Positions 19,869-30,431 of a stretch of 64,000 nucleotides of DNA are shown here, one piece after another (the stretch's first letter is position 1; the number at the start of each line of letters is the position of its first letter). Origin of the DNA: Plumapathes pennacea (taxonomy: Eukaryota; Cnidaria; Anthozoa; Antipatharia; Myriopathidae). The position numbers were made by a program, and so were the translations under genes. The DNA lies in the NCBI GenBank assembly GCA_964036295.1, contig OZ038469.1, positions 9,812,067 to 9,876,066 on the forward strand. Reading direction: 5' to 3'. A model generated the notes under the pieces. The model searched no databases. It saw only the letters and a list, made by a program, of their open reading frames with translations, and was not told the DNA's origin.

Positions 19869-20326
19869 TAAGGTTAGCTAAACAAGATTATGTTTTTCTT
19901 TACATACATACCTTTAGCAGAAACCTAACCGAGTTTTGTCGCACTTAATTTCTTAAAGCCGGATGCAATTATGGATCGGGAAATGAATTGAAATGATATC
20001 CCAGAACACCACGAGACTCCATGCGTTACCGATGGGGCTATTGTTTTAATGTCAGCATGTTCTCAATGTGTTCTCTGTGTACAAGCTCAATTATATTGAA
20101 TTAGGCTACGGTCCCACCTCGTAACTTTAACGACATAAATATCAAAATTGGCATCATTTGAAGTGCAAACAGCACTTGTAACCAGAAGTAGATGTCGGCA
20201 AGTTGCTTCCAAACATTGAAGAAGCCGTCGTATTGCTCTCGATGCTGAGTTATTATTGGCTAAACTTCCTAGTGCGACCTGACCCTAAGCCGTAGTACCC
20301 AGAGAGTTCTCTAATAAGATACCCAT

Positions 20327-20347
20327 CCCCCCCCCCCCCCCCCCCCC
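20327..20347. repeat. poly-C tract
   Basis: C homopolymer tract; a similar tract is at the equivalent site of copy B (33130-33150). Prone to length error in assembly. Confidence 0.9.
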
Positions 20348-20707
20348 TCCTCCCCCAACCAAAACTGGCAGAGAAACAAACACATGGCGGAAATTGGACG
20401 ATTGGTGATATATTTTGAAACTTTACATTTTTCCACTGACTGCCAGGACGTGAACAATGTTTGTTTATATAGTATTTAGTATTGACAGTTTGGTGTACTT
20501 TGGGAAACACAATTTCGGCATAAAATTCTTAATTTTATTATGCCTTTATTATCGACAGGTATTGGGAAACAAGAATCAAATGATACAGAGAAGACTACAG
20601 TATGTCATTCAAGATCATTAATCTTTAAATTTCATTGCTGCGTCGACCAAAATTTCACTTTGTATATAAACTTTGTAAGCCATATATTTAACTGATACTC
20701 TTGTACG

Positions 20708-20713
20708 AATAAA
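20708..20713 (+). terminator. polyadenylation signal, copy A
   Basis: AATAAA about 840 bases beyond the stop codon, in a block conserved in copy B (33554-33559). It is preceded by a conserved acceptor-like CGACAG at about 20560, which may mark a 3'-UTR exon. Confidence 0.45.
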
Positions 20714-20790
20714 GTACTTGCTTTTAATAGTTTGGAAATCTTTATTGACAAATATTGAATTTAAATTTGTTTCGTAATGGTCCTACTCAC

Positions 20791-20817
20791 CCTCGATTTT
20801 CTAGATTTTAGAGGCAT
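20791..20817 (-). pseudogene. stranded helicase first exon, copy A (MPLKSRKSR)
   Basis: ATG, nine codons with one change (Pro3 to Leu), intact donor GTGAGT. No further helicase exon lies to its left; instead the 3' region of the secreted-protein gene does. It may still be transcribed antisense to that gene. Confidence 0.7.
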
Positions 20818-20994
20818 CGTCCAATCATCGACAACAATCCTTTAGTCGGCCATTCGGTCACGAATCATAAATCCGCCCGACAATCCGCGCCATATTCACC
20901 GAGTTTGAGCACGTGAAGGCGAGGGGCTTGGATCGAGCTGTCAAGGTGGGAAGGATCGCGGGCGCTGAAACATCGACTGGATGGTCTTTCCGAC

Positions 20995-21775
20995 AGTCCG
21001 GGGAGGGGGCACTCCCATATATTTCCTATATAGGGATGTTCCGCCCGATAGGGTATCATTTTCAGGGTCTTCTGTCTTAAACAGGGTATCAAATTTTACA
21101 TTTTCGTGTCTTAAACAGGGTTATTTTCTGAAGATTTTCTCCTCTTCCCCTCCCCCCTCAACCAAATTTTTGCTCTCGTCATTTTCGCGTGATTTCTTCA
21201 TATGTTCCAGTGGAAACGCGTGCAACGCAGGCTAACTTATCTAAACTTAGTCTTGAACAGGGTATCAAATTAGAGCACTTTGTCTTAGACAGGGTAGCAA
21301 AATTTCCATTTTTGTGTCTTGAATAGGGTCAGGGTTTTATAGAGTCAGCGGAACACCCCTACCCAAATTCTTATTGAGTACCCCCCCCCCCCCCCCGGGC
21401 AGTCCCTTATGTGGGCTATACGGGGATGTGTCGCTCAACAAGGTATACTTTTTGCCTCTCTGATTCTTTAACAGGGTATACAAATCATCGTTTCTTTCTG
21501 GGACAGGTTACATGTTTTTTGTTCAGTCTGGCTCTGAAACAAGGTCAATAATTCTTCCTGCCAGAATTTGTGATGAGTCTGTCGCTGCAAAACAGCTGTG
21601 AACCGTTGCTTTAAATCACGCAACGCCGCTTGTTTATTCAAGCACGCCGTTTCCGATTTGTGGAGTCACCTCTAGTCTGGAACAGGGTCTGTAACAGGGT
21701 AGCAAAATTGCTTTTCTTTACTCTGGTCACAGGGTCAGGGTCACAGGGACTCAGCGGCGCACCCCGAATATGAAT
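20995..21775. repeat. 'cagggtat' interspersed repeat block
   Basis: Many spaced copies of (a)aacagggta(t/g)(c/a) alternating with 'tctggaacagggt' and 'gtgtctt'. It occurs inside repeat P here and in copy B (33840-34240) but not at 15.8 kb. It looks like an inserted dispersed element without coding capacity. Confidence 0.65.
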
Positions 21776-22484
21776 GTGGAGCGAGCTACTGACTTCCTAC
21801 TTCGGCCGCATTGTTCAAAACGGCACCATGATTATGGTGGGATTATCCGGCGCCGGCTCAGAAGGCATAATTAGTCATTTTTTTCCATACCAACCAACCA
21901 CGCTAGGCTGAAATATGCGGAGTAAATATATTTGAGAATTACAGCGAAACTTTCACTCGCATCCCGGATAACGTGCTACATTTCTACTTCCGCATCATAA
22001 TTACAGAGAGGGGAGTCCCCGTAATCTGACTTGCATTTTTTGAACAGCGTCGCTTTGTCTACACGACTCAGAATGTCCCGCTCCAAAGAATTTCCTGCTG
22101 CAAGGAATTTCCTGCTTGCTCTAGGGACCCGAGTTATCCTGCACAGCAAGTAAAACGGGGCGAGTCAACTGTTCATTACATTACATTTTTACTGATTTGT
22201 AATCACAGCAAATGATTTACTTAGAAGGCTTGAGTCCTGCACACCGCCCCTTCCCTTCCCCCTCCGTTCCGATTTCTAAATCATGTTGACGTGGCCAGGG
22301 TGACTCGGCCAAAGAACGTGCTTTGCTTCCCGCGCACTGTTATTTTCAGGGAGTTGAAAAAATTCTAAAAAGTGGAGCTAAATGTGTGGAGTTATTTTAT
22401 CTCTGATTTAGGAGTTTTTGAAACTCTACCTCGGAGTAGAAATCAGTTCAACTGGAGTTAATATTACTCCTTTGTTTAGAGTTA

Positions 22485-23577
22485 GGCCTGGTTCAAACGT
22501 CGCGCCAGCGTCGTGTCGAACTCAATTGACCATTAAGTTCGACCAAGAGACCGTTGGTTTCCCGTGTCCAAATTCATTCCTGGCAAGCCTCGAAGGATTT
22601 GAATATAGAAATATTTCTCGCTATTTCTCAAGAACGGATGTTCTCTGGACCTTGTAACTTGGCCAAAGGAAAGCCTATTTATCTCAGTGGCGAACGCCGG
22701 AGTTTGAGCTTGACTGCTGTTGGAGAAGTGTGATTTTATCAGCAAAATGTCAGGTACGGTCGAAATTGCTTTCCAGCCTTGTCGTTTTTTGTGTGGAGCG
22801 AAAGAGCATGGTTTAAAACTTCGTTATTTTAGGTCTAAAACGGCTCCAAAGCGTTCAAAAGAGATCCAGGACACAATTAATAGACGTAAAAGCGTGATAA
22901 TTTTCGTAATTTTATTTTATCAGCAAAATCGCACTCAGAGCTGTGACAGACAGACAGACCCCCGGAGCATGGGCTGCCTGTGGTTCGACATTAGGCCCGT
23001 TTCAAACGTCGCGCCACTACCGTGCCGAACTCAATGCAAATGAGCAAAATCCATTGTTTGAACTAATTTGCATTGAGTTCGGCACGACAGTAGTGCGACG
23101 TTTGCAACGGGCCTTAGCGCGACTGTAGCTCGACGTTTGAATCAAACGTCGCGCCAGAGTCGGGTAGCACGACAGCCTGTGTCGCGCTACCCGTCTCTGG
23201 CACGACGTTGATTCAAACGTCGAGCTACAGTCGCGCTAGTGTCGTGCTAATTGGGAATTAAGTTCGACATTGGCGCGATGTTTGATTCAAACGTCGCGCT
23301 AAATTGGTTTCATAATGTGACCGTGAGCACTATCGCAGCGGCTTCAACTTGAACGCATGCGTAGTGTCCATTTAGAATACTGCGGGATTCGCAGCCGACT
23401 TGTACCCAGTCTCACAATGCGGTTTCCAGAGACGACTGGGTACGAGTCATGAGAGTATTTACGGCGCGATAGAATTTAGAGCGACGTTTGAATCAGTTGT
23501 CGTGCCACAGTCGTGCTGCAGTCGAACTTAATATAATTGAGTTCGACACGACGCTGGCGCGACGTTTGAACCTGGCC
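22485..23577. mobile_element. 1.09-kb Harbinger-type non-autonomous element with TTA duplication
   Basis: The ends GGCCTGGTTCAAACGTCGCG / CGCGACGTTTGAACCAGGCC are inverted for about 45 bp and flanked by TTA (22482-22484; 23578-23580). The interior holds a nested related MITE (22994-23113) and a further hairpin (about 23125-23300) built from the same 'caaacgtcgcgc' words. No transposase is visible. It interrupts a 'gagtt'-rich repeat that resumes at 23581. Confidence 0.85.
22994..23113. mobile_element. 120-bp MITE nested in the 1.09-kb element
   Basis: GGCCCGTTTCAAACGTCGC at the left and an inverted right end, flanked by TTA (22991-22993; 23114-23116). Same family as 529-650. Confidence 0.85.
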
Positions 23578-26500
23578 TTATTTTTTTGGAGATATTTTCA
23601 ACTCCTAGTGGGAGTTAAAAATTCCTTGTGGGGGTTAAATTTATTCCTATCCCAGGGTAACAAATCACTTTAAACTGATGAGCTTTTCCTTTTGGTTTGT
23701 AGAAGCGCCGGCAATGCCAATGAATATACGGCCACACACTGAAACTGTTTAGCATTGTAAATTTACACACACAAAAGTGTGATTTTATACCTAAATCCCT
23801 GCGAGGGAGTGTAAAATACAACTGGAGTGTACTTGGTGTTATATTCCACGTGCCATCAGGTAGCTAATAAATTTCCACTGGTTTGCCGTGGTGTGGACTC
23901 TTATTTACCACGATTTACGTCATCACATGGTCAAAATGTTGTGGACTCACGAGGCACTTGTGTAAAATGTAAATTTTGACACCTACTCGGTGTGTACATT
24001 TAACGAAAGACTTTTAAAACTGTTTTAACAGTTTTAAAAAACACTACACTGTTTCAGTGTGAACTGAAAACACCGTTTCTGGTGTAGATGAAATATTCAA
24101 CAAGAAATACGATAATCGCAGATATCCCCTCGCCCTGTAAGTAGGATTTCGGAATGCGAGATTCTTCTGTATTTTATCAATCGTTTACAAACCATGGTTG
24201 TGAGTCGCAACGTCACCACTCGGCCGGCCGCTAAAAATACTTTTGTCGCACGATCTGGTATAGTTCAGACTACGTGTAATGCAGAGTGATGTGTTTTCAA
24301 GTTTTTGTGGAAGATAAACTCCAAAATTCGCTGAGACAACTTTCCAGACGAACTACAGCAAGCTAAGGAAAGCGCAATTGGAATCGTGACTCAGTCAGTT
24401 TTGCTCAGTCAGCGAAGTCGATCTTCGATTTCTTTCTTTTCTTCTTTCTTCTTTTTTACACAGAAGCCACGATTGCTCCAGCCAACGCTGCATTCTAACC
24501 AAATACGTGTATGGTTTTTTACTTTATAAAGTACGTTTCTTCGCGAGTGCGATCAAATTTAAAACTGAAAGCGAGAGCTGCTTGTTTGTCTCAGAGATAT
24601 GTTAATATGCGAATGTATTTAGTTATATACTGTCCAGACAATTCACACACGATTCAAAATAACGAGAAAGGTTATCTTGCACGAACTCACTCTTAAATAG
24701 CTTCGAAAATTAGCGAAAAGCTCACAATACATTCCTACTTCGCCTTCATACAGTCCTGGGGCATCAAACTACAAAATATACGGCGACTGTTGAAATACAC
24801 GAAAGACGTTTGCAATTAGCATGTAATTAACTGTATTTATTAAAAACTTAGTACCGATTCCTGAAAGTCATAGTGTTTCTTTTCCAGCAAATAAAACAAA
24901 ACCCCAAACATTATCGACTACGTTATCCTTCAGTGATTTTAAAACATAGAGCATCCCCCATATACTCGAAAATTCCAATCTCCATTGCGTTGAGCGCCCG
25001 CGGCGATCTTGTCAAAACTTGGATCATCCTGTGAACGGTCGAACGGTAAAACTTGCCACGGTGATTGTTCAATTTCCACCGACTATATTTTGCTTGTCTT
25101 CTGAAGAAGTATCGAAGTTTTAACACGATATTGGCGTCTGGGATTGTGTTCAGGTCAGCTACAGTCGATGCCTTAAAGAAATCGCTTCACATGCTATGGC
25201 ATAATATCCGGGTCATTTACAGCCGTCGGTCGAATTGCTTGGCCTTTTGTATCTGCAACTTTTTTTATAAAATCAATCCGCCGTTCCTTTCTCGCTTGTT
25301 TACCGTTGTTTTACGTAGTGCTTGGTAGCCTCGCATTGAGGTCGTGCGATGGGGTGATTGACTGACTGACGAACATTAAATTCTGAGATGGCGACCCGCT
25401 TGGAGTCTCCACATAAAGCGATACTACAGCATTAGCATCGTGATTATTACCCTCGCTTACGCTCGGGGATTATATCCCGAGAGCTCAAGAAACACAACAT
25501 AGTTGGCAAAAGGAATGCCACACGGCCCCACACGGCATCTGGCTGGACCACACGCCGATCGGTTGCGGACCGCTCTCTCCTCCCCTTCCTTTCCCTGGGG
25601 CGTACGTTTTGACAGGCGCGGCTACCTAGCGCTCCAAACTGGCAGCCAGCTTGTCTTTCGCCACGCCGACGCAGTCAATCTAGTTCTCTTAAAACTGCAC
25701 AAAATATAAATGGCTCGCGGGGAGATGACGGCCGCAAGAAAACACCAAATCATATCGTTCTTTTGTGATTGTTGCATCGTCGGGCAGCCTTTTATTGCTT
25801 AATAGTGGCACAGAGTAAGATTCGTCCTGATCATCAATTGAATCTGGAATTGTACTGGCCCTTAAAAGGTATGCGACAAAACGCTATACGTTTATCGAGT
25901 GCTTATTACTTGTATGTCATCGGTTTGCTTTGTTAGCCTCACTAAACACATCCCTGTGGCCTTTGGAGCAAGTCAGCATTTTGAGGTGGTCAGCATTTTA
26001 CAAAGGGGGCAAGGGATCAGCTGATCTAGGGTTATTCTTTTGTCGAAACCCCACTTTTATCCTGTGCCTGTACTCTTATAGATTTGAAGTAAAGTGTGCT
26101 GCCCCATCTATCTGTTTTTGGTAATTCAATCAAGAACTTTATTAAAGTCTGATCAGACTCTTATGACATTGTCACTGGCAATGTGCCCTACTAATTGGGG
26201 GGGGGAGGGGGGGGCACTCGGTCAACTCTGTCTAAGTACATAGTGCTTGCGACTACAGTAGGTCCAGCCATTGCATTTAAATGCTGCACTCCCGGTTGAG
26301 GACGGGGCTCTAATATACTTCTTATCCCCATTGCCCGAGGGTCGAGTTGATACATAAATATCTAAAAGAAATGCTAAGCTTGTATAGTTCACTCTCCCAA
26401 GAAATCCGGAGTCCATTAAGAGATGGAACCCTCAGAAAACCACTGGGTCCTCAGCTGAGAGTTGTGATAATTAAAATGCAGTGGCCCAATATTTGATGTG

Positions 26501-26590
26501 TTCTGCTGTATAAACATTCTACCATCTTGCTTATTTGCAATGCACTAATTATTTGTGCCAAGATCATACCTCATTCACACATACTTTGTT
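23578..26590. other. 3 kb without a supported gene
   Basis: Contains the remainder of the 'gagtt' repeat (to about 23660), small hairpins at about 24005-24090 (AAAACTGTTTTAACAGTTTT) and G-rich tracts near 26199-26214. No exon with conserved domain or good splice pair was found on either strand. Confidence 0.5.
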
Positions 26591-26599
26591 TGAACCTTA

Positions 26600-26888
26600 C
26601 CTCCCATGGTGGCTTAGTCAAATTGAGAGGTAGGAAGGAAGCAAAACTCTGATTAAAAGCCAGCTTTGTCTCTTGAATAACAGGGAAAGTCACTGCATAG
26701 CTTTGGAAGTGGTCATCAAATTGCAGTGTTTCAATCTTGGAAGGAACAAATACAGCATTTCTAATGTTGCGGTTTACAACATTAAAATCTTTACAACATC
26801 CCAAAATTGGGGTAATCAGCACGAGCTCAGATGTACCAGAGCTCCAACTTTGTACTTGGCTTCCAGGATCCAGACACCCACTTGGCGC
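26600..26888 (-). pseudogene. transposon-derived gene fragment, C-terminal part
   Basis: Following acceptor TTTTCCAG, one frame reads EAKYKVGALVHLSS and LPQFWDVVKIL, then shifts to VPSKIETLQFDDHFQSYAVT. The order (W-tolerant head, KY-VGALVHL, then HF-SYAV) matches the C-terminal end of the large, repeated invertebrate proteins that contain GDN-G, MHD-LEG and RYEAKH motifs. The frameshift and internal stop mean it is decayed. Confidence 0.6.
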
Positions 26889-27672
26889 TGGAAAATAAAA
26901 GGATTGACTCCCATTTACAATGAACAAGAAACTTAATGTAATATGGCACATGTTTCATATACAGTAATGGATTATGCATGCCTGTTTGTAAAACATAGTT
27001 TGGAAAAGCTACCATGAAAAACCTATGGATCTTCAAGGAAATATATTTGAAGTAAATTTCTTCATTAATTAATCATCTGTATTCTTTGCTGTCCAGTAAT
27101 ATTTAATTACTGGACTTTTCATCAGGTGACAGCTGAAATATCCAAGTCCAACACACTTACTCAAACAATAGTTTGCTGATCAAGTCCTGGATGTTCTGCT
27201 AACAACAGGTTGGCATGGGTGGAGATCACGCCCACAAAGGTCGTGGTAGCTGCAGAAAATGTAAGACTACTATTACATGGGTTTATCTTCTTTCTTTTGA
27301 CTAATTTATTGACATTGCTCTGATTGATCATTATTCAGAATGGCAGTGATATGAAAAGAGCAGCAGAGACTGACAGTTAGCACACCAACTCCCTCCCCCC
27401 CCCCCCCTCCCCTCTACCCATAGAGTTGCAATTTTGTGAAAGAAAGTTTTTAATATTGACGTGAGATATTATATGCACTTAATACTAGCTACCATGGGGA
27501 AAAATGAAACATTGAAGGAAATTGGCACTGAGGACCAGGTGGGGTTCAAGTTAGTACCCAACAATTGATTGATATTTCGTTTACCTGATTCTGTGTTGGG
27601 TCCTTATAATTTTCAACAAATGAGGCTTAGGCTTCCCTCTGAAGAGGCCTGGAGTTTGTAGCATTAACCTTC

Positions 27673-27803
27673 CTAGTGCCTTTTTGACAGTGAGTATATC
27701 AGAGGATTATAAAATAAGTTCCCAATTGCAACGGACAGTCGTTTGAAGTAGTGGTGCTTAGCTTCGTACCGCATGCACCAGCTTCGGACAAGAGGGCCAC
27801 AGT
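27673..27803 (-). pseudogene. transposon-derived gene fragment, RYEAKHHYFKRL
   Basis: Acceptor CTTGCAG, then CGPLVRSWCMRYEAKHHYFK and on to LSKRH, then a stop. GPL---W-MR-EAKH-YFK is the most conserved stretch of this transposase-like family and is well preserved here. Confidence 0.75.
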
Positions 27804-27929
27804 CTGCAAGTTATCAAAGGTTACAGTTAATGCTACTGTAAATTATTTCCTTGACACCTGAATTATATGTCCAATTACATATAGTAAATTGAAAACTGAC
27901 TGTAAATGTAAGTATTATACCATGTAAAT

Positions 27930-28140
27930 AAGGTTAATGACTGTGTGTACTTACTGAAGGATAACCCTTGTAATGCATTTTTGGAATTTATATAGAGCAG
28001 GCAGGGTATAGCCTCCTGAATTCCTGTTGATAAGCACTTGCAAATAAGGCCAAGCTGGTCCTTGCTAAGTAGAGGCGAGAATGTTGTTCTTACTATCTGA
28101 AGCAGACAGCAGAATAACATCCAGTGCTCTTAATTCTTCT
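27930..28140 (-). pseudogene. transposon-derived gene fragment, middle part
   Basis: Reads EHWMLFCCLLQIVRTTFSPL and then LSKDQLGLICKCLSTGIQE, which aligns in pattern with the 'W-L---L-DI-DI--AP' block between the MHD-LEG and RYEAKH segments. A second overlapping frame (ANQCLANTVLPLTGGTM) precedes it, so at least one frameshift is present. Confidence 0.5.
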
Positions 28141-28530
28141 TCTGGCACCATAGTCCCACCAGTAAGGGGTAGGACTGTATTGGCCAGGCACTGGTTAGCT
28201 GTGAAATAAATTAAATGTATCATGGCATTTGCTGCATACTTTGTGATTGGCTAATATTGTTATGATCAATAAGAGGACAGAAAAATAAAATGAAAGCAGC
28301 AAAAGCAAACATTATGCACTTGGTGGACACATCATTTTCACACTGTTATGATGCGTTTCGTGATCAATGAAGAGGACAGAAACATGACAAAATGACATCA
28401 ATTTGTACAGTATACAGTGGTATTGTGTAGCCAATTATGAACACATAGACCTTACATTACAATAAGTTTTAATGTTTTTTAACAAGAGTTTTTTTAATGA
28501 TTCCCAGCTACCATGTTGTTTTAAACTCTT

Positions 28531-28905
28531 TTCATTGGCCAGCAGTTTCTTCTTTAGAATTGGACATAGGTTTGTTGGTGTTGTTATGATACCCAATATA
28601 AGTCAATTCAGCTGCAATCCTTGAGTTCAATTCTTCAAGAGTGAACAATTGTCTTTCAAGAATCAGAACCTTTAGGAGTTTTTTGGTGCAGCATTGGAGG
28701 ACACCTTCCAGGATGTCATGCATGGCATCAGGTGGCAGGCCTCCAATGACATGATATCGCAACTGCATGGGTCAGGTGGAACGATAATTCGGGCCATACG
28801 TTTTCCTGAAATAATCCCCCTGATCCAGTTGCCGACACTGAGCGTCGTAGTTGTTCTTTGTCTGGAAGACAAAGTAGTCCTCGTGAAACTGCAAAATATT
28901 ACTGC
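28531..28905 (-). pseudogene. transposon-derived gene fragment, PPDAMHDILEGV
   Basis: HEDYFVFQTKNNYDAQCRQL and FRKTYGPNYRST, a TGA stop, then in the same frame YHVIGGLPPDAMHDILEGVL and a helical stretch. (L)PPD-MHD-LEG is the family signature. The in-frame TGA (within 28770-28785) indicates inactivation. Confidence 0.75.
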
Positions 28906-29413
28906 AGTAATGTATTAAATTATAATATTAGGATATTATACTATGATTTGAAAAATAATTAGATTTGTAATGGTTGCTGGAAACAGAGGGAGGAAATGCT
29001 TCTGCTTAAGAAGTTAATGAAGCAGTGTTGTGTATACATTATTAATAAATAAGTTATATAATTGTTTAAATAATGGATGGATAAGAAGAGAAAATTTATA
29101 AATTATGAAGGATATTTGAAAGAAAAATGATAATTTAAATTGAAATCAAATTGGATAAAGAGTGTGGTCATTGATTAAAAAGACAGTGGGAAGATGAGGT
29201 GGAAAAATAATCTGGGAAAAAAATAAAGAGGGAGCTGAAGAAAGGATAAGAAAGAAGATGTAGAGGATACCGTGGTAAAATTGTGAAAAGAAGCATCCTA
29301 CAGACTGCATGTCAATTTTTAGTACTAAGGTTTTGAGAAAACAAAGAAGTGAATATTTTAGCGTCTTTTTGTCATTTCCATTACCACTATGGGCTACAGA
29401 TTTGTTTGGAAAT

Positions 29414-29530
29414 ATGTACTTACATCTGATATTATTTCTTCTTCAGTTCCCATGCATTCTCTCCATGGTCGGTGTGATCTGGAGCCTGATTTAAACCCCG
29501 GCCCAAGAAGTTGTGCTCCGAGGTTGTCTC
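29414..29530 (-). pseudogene. transposon-derived gene fragment, GDNLG
   Basis: CSGDNLGAQLLGPGFKSGSR then RPWRECMGTEEEIISD, ending at a possible donor GTAAGT. GDN(L/P)G ... C-(R)-C-GT-E-I is the block upstream of the MHD-LEG segment. With the four pieces to its left it forms one colinear, broken minus-strand gene over about 2.9 kb. Confidence 0.65.
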
Positions 29531-29539
29531 CTGAACAGT

Positions 29540-30040
29540 ATGCATGCAATGGTCCCTCTAAATGATCTAGCTTGGTAATGCCCAATGATTATGAGCTGGT
29601 GACCATCCTTAAGGAAAATAGGTAAAATACTTTTATATAGCAAAATACTGTAAATATATGCTATTTTACTGTCAGACATCACAAAGGGATCAATTTACTG
29701 TACATACTGTAGTGCAAACCTAGGCCTGAACAATTTAAAATTTCATGACCATATATGAAAAGCCACAATTGAATCAGTTTTCACATTTTATTAAATGCCT
29801 CTGTTTATAAAACATGAACAGCTTTTTAAGGGGATTTTCAATTTCATGCATGCTGGGTGTCCATTGAAATGTTCATCAACAGTTACACTACATGTATTCA
29901 TTGTGTTCCAGCCTTACCTGCTCCAACTGTCTGATATCTTGCATTAAAGGTTGCAGCACTGCTTCCACACCATGCTTATTATGAATACAAGGAGCTGAAT
30001 GGGATTCATGTGTGACCTATTTTCCTGTCTGATATTCCCC
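29540..30040. other. spacer before duplication copy B, no gene
   Basis: AT-rich. Nothing recognised; the duplicated block begins at about 30040. Confidence 0.5.
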
Positions 30041-30431
30041 AAAGTAGGTCAGGTCAGCTTTTTCTATGCTTCTCCCTGCTTCTTTGCTTTAATAATCTCT
30101 AGAAGTATGTAAATACCAGCTACAGGGTGACTGTATAAACGAAAAAAGAAAGAAAAGAAACGGCAGTGAAGAAAACAGGTTTCTTCCTTAGCAATGTCCA
30201 ATACGGCTGTATCTCTTGTACGTTGTTATGGGGTTATTTGGACGTTATCCTGCATTTATACGTTACTTAAGGGAGTTGTATAATAATGTTAAATAAATGA
30301 TTTGCTCCTTTTCTTTCGCTGCTCTTCCGACCGCTCGCGCACACGTTCCATGCTACGTAAGTAGTTTTACATCACAAACAACACACATGACAACCGAATT
30401 TTCAGTTCTGAGAAGTTTTCTGACCGTTAAG

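Larger units (their letters stand above)
17040..22335. repeat. segmental duplication, copy A
   Basis: Colinear with 30040-34805, with a low level of substitutions and several indels. It includes the four-exon secreted-protein gene, its introns and 3' region, and promoter repeat P. The remainder of the spacer between the copies is not shared. Confidence 0.9.
20760..22335. repeat. promoter-containing repeat P, copy A
   Basis: Same landmarks as 15655-16400, but split by about 780 bp (20995-21775) of a 'aacagggtat(c/a)' repeat block with 'actcccttatatgggctatacggggatg'-type sequence and a poly-C run (21382-21397). It ends near 'ccagggtgactcggcc.aagaacgtg', where copy B also ends. Confidence 0.8.
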
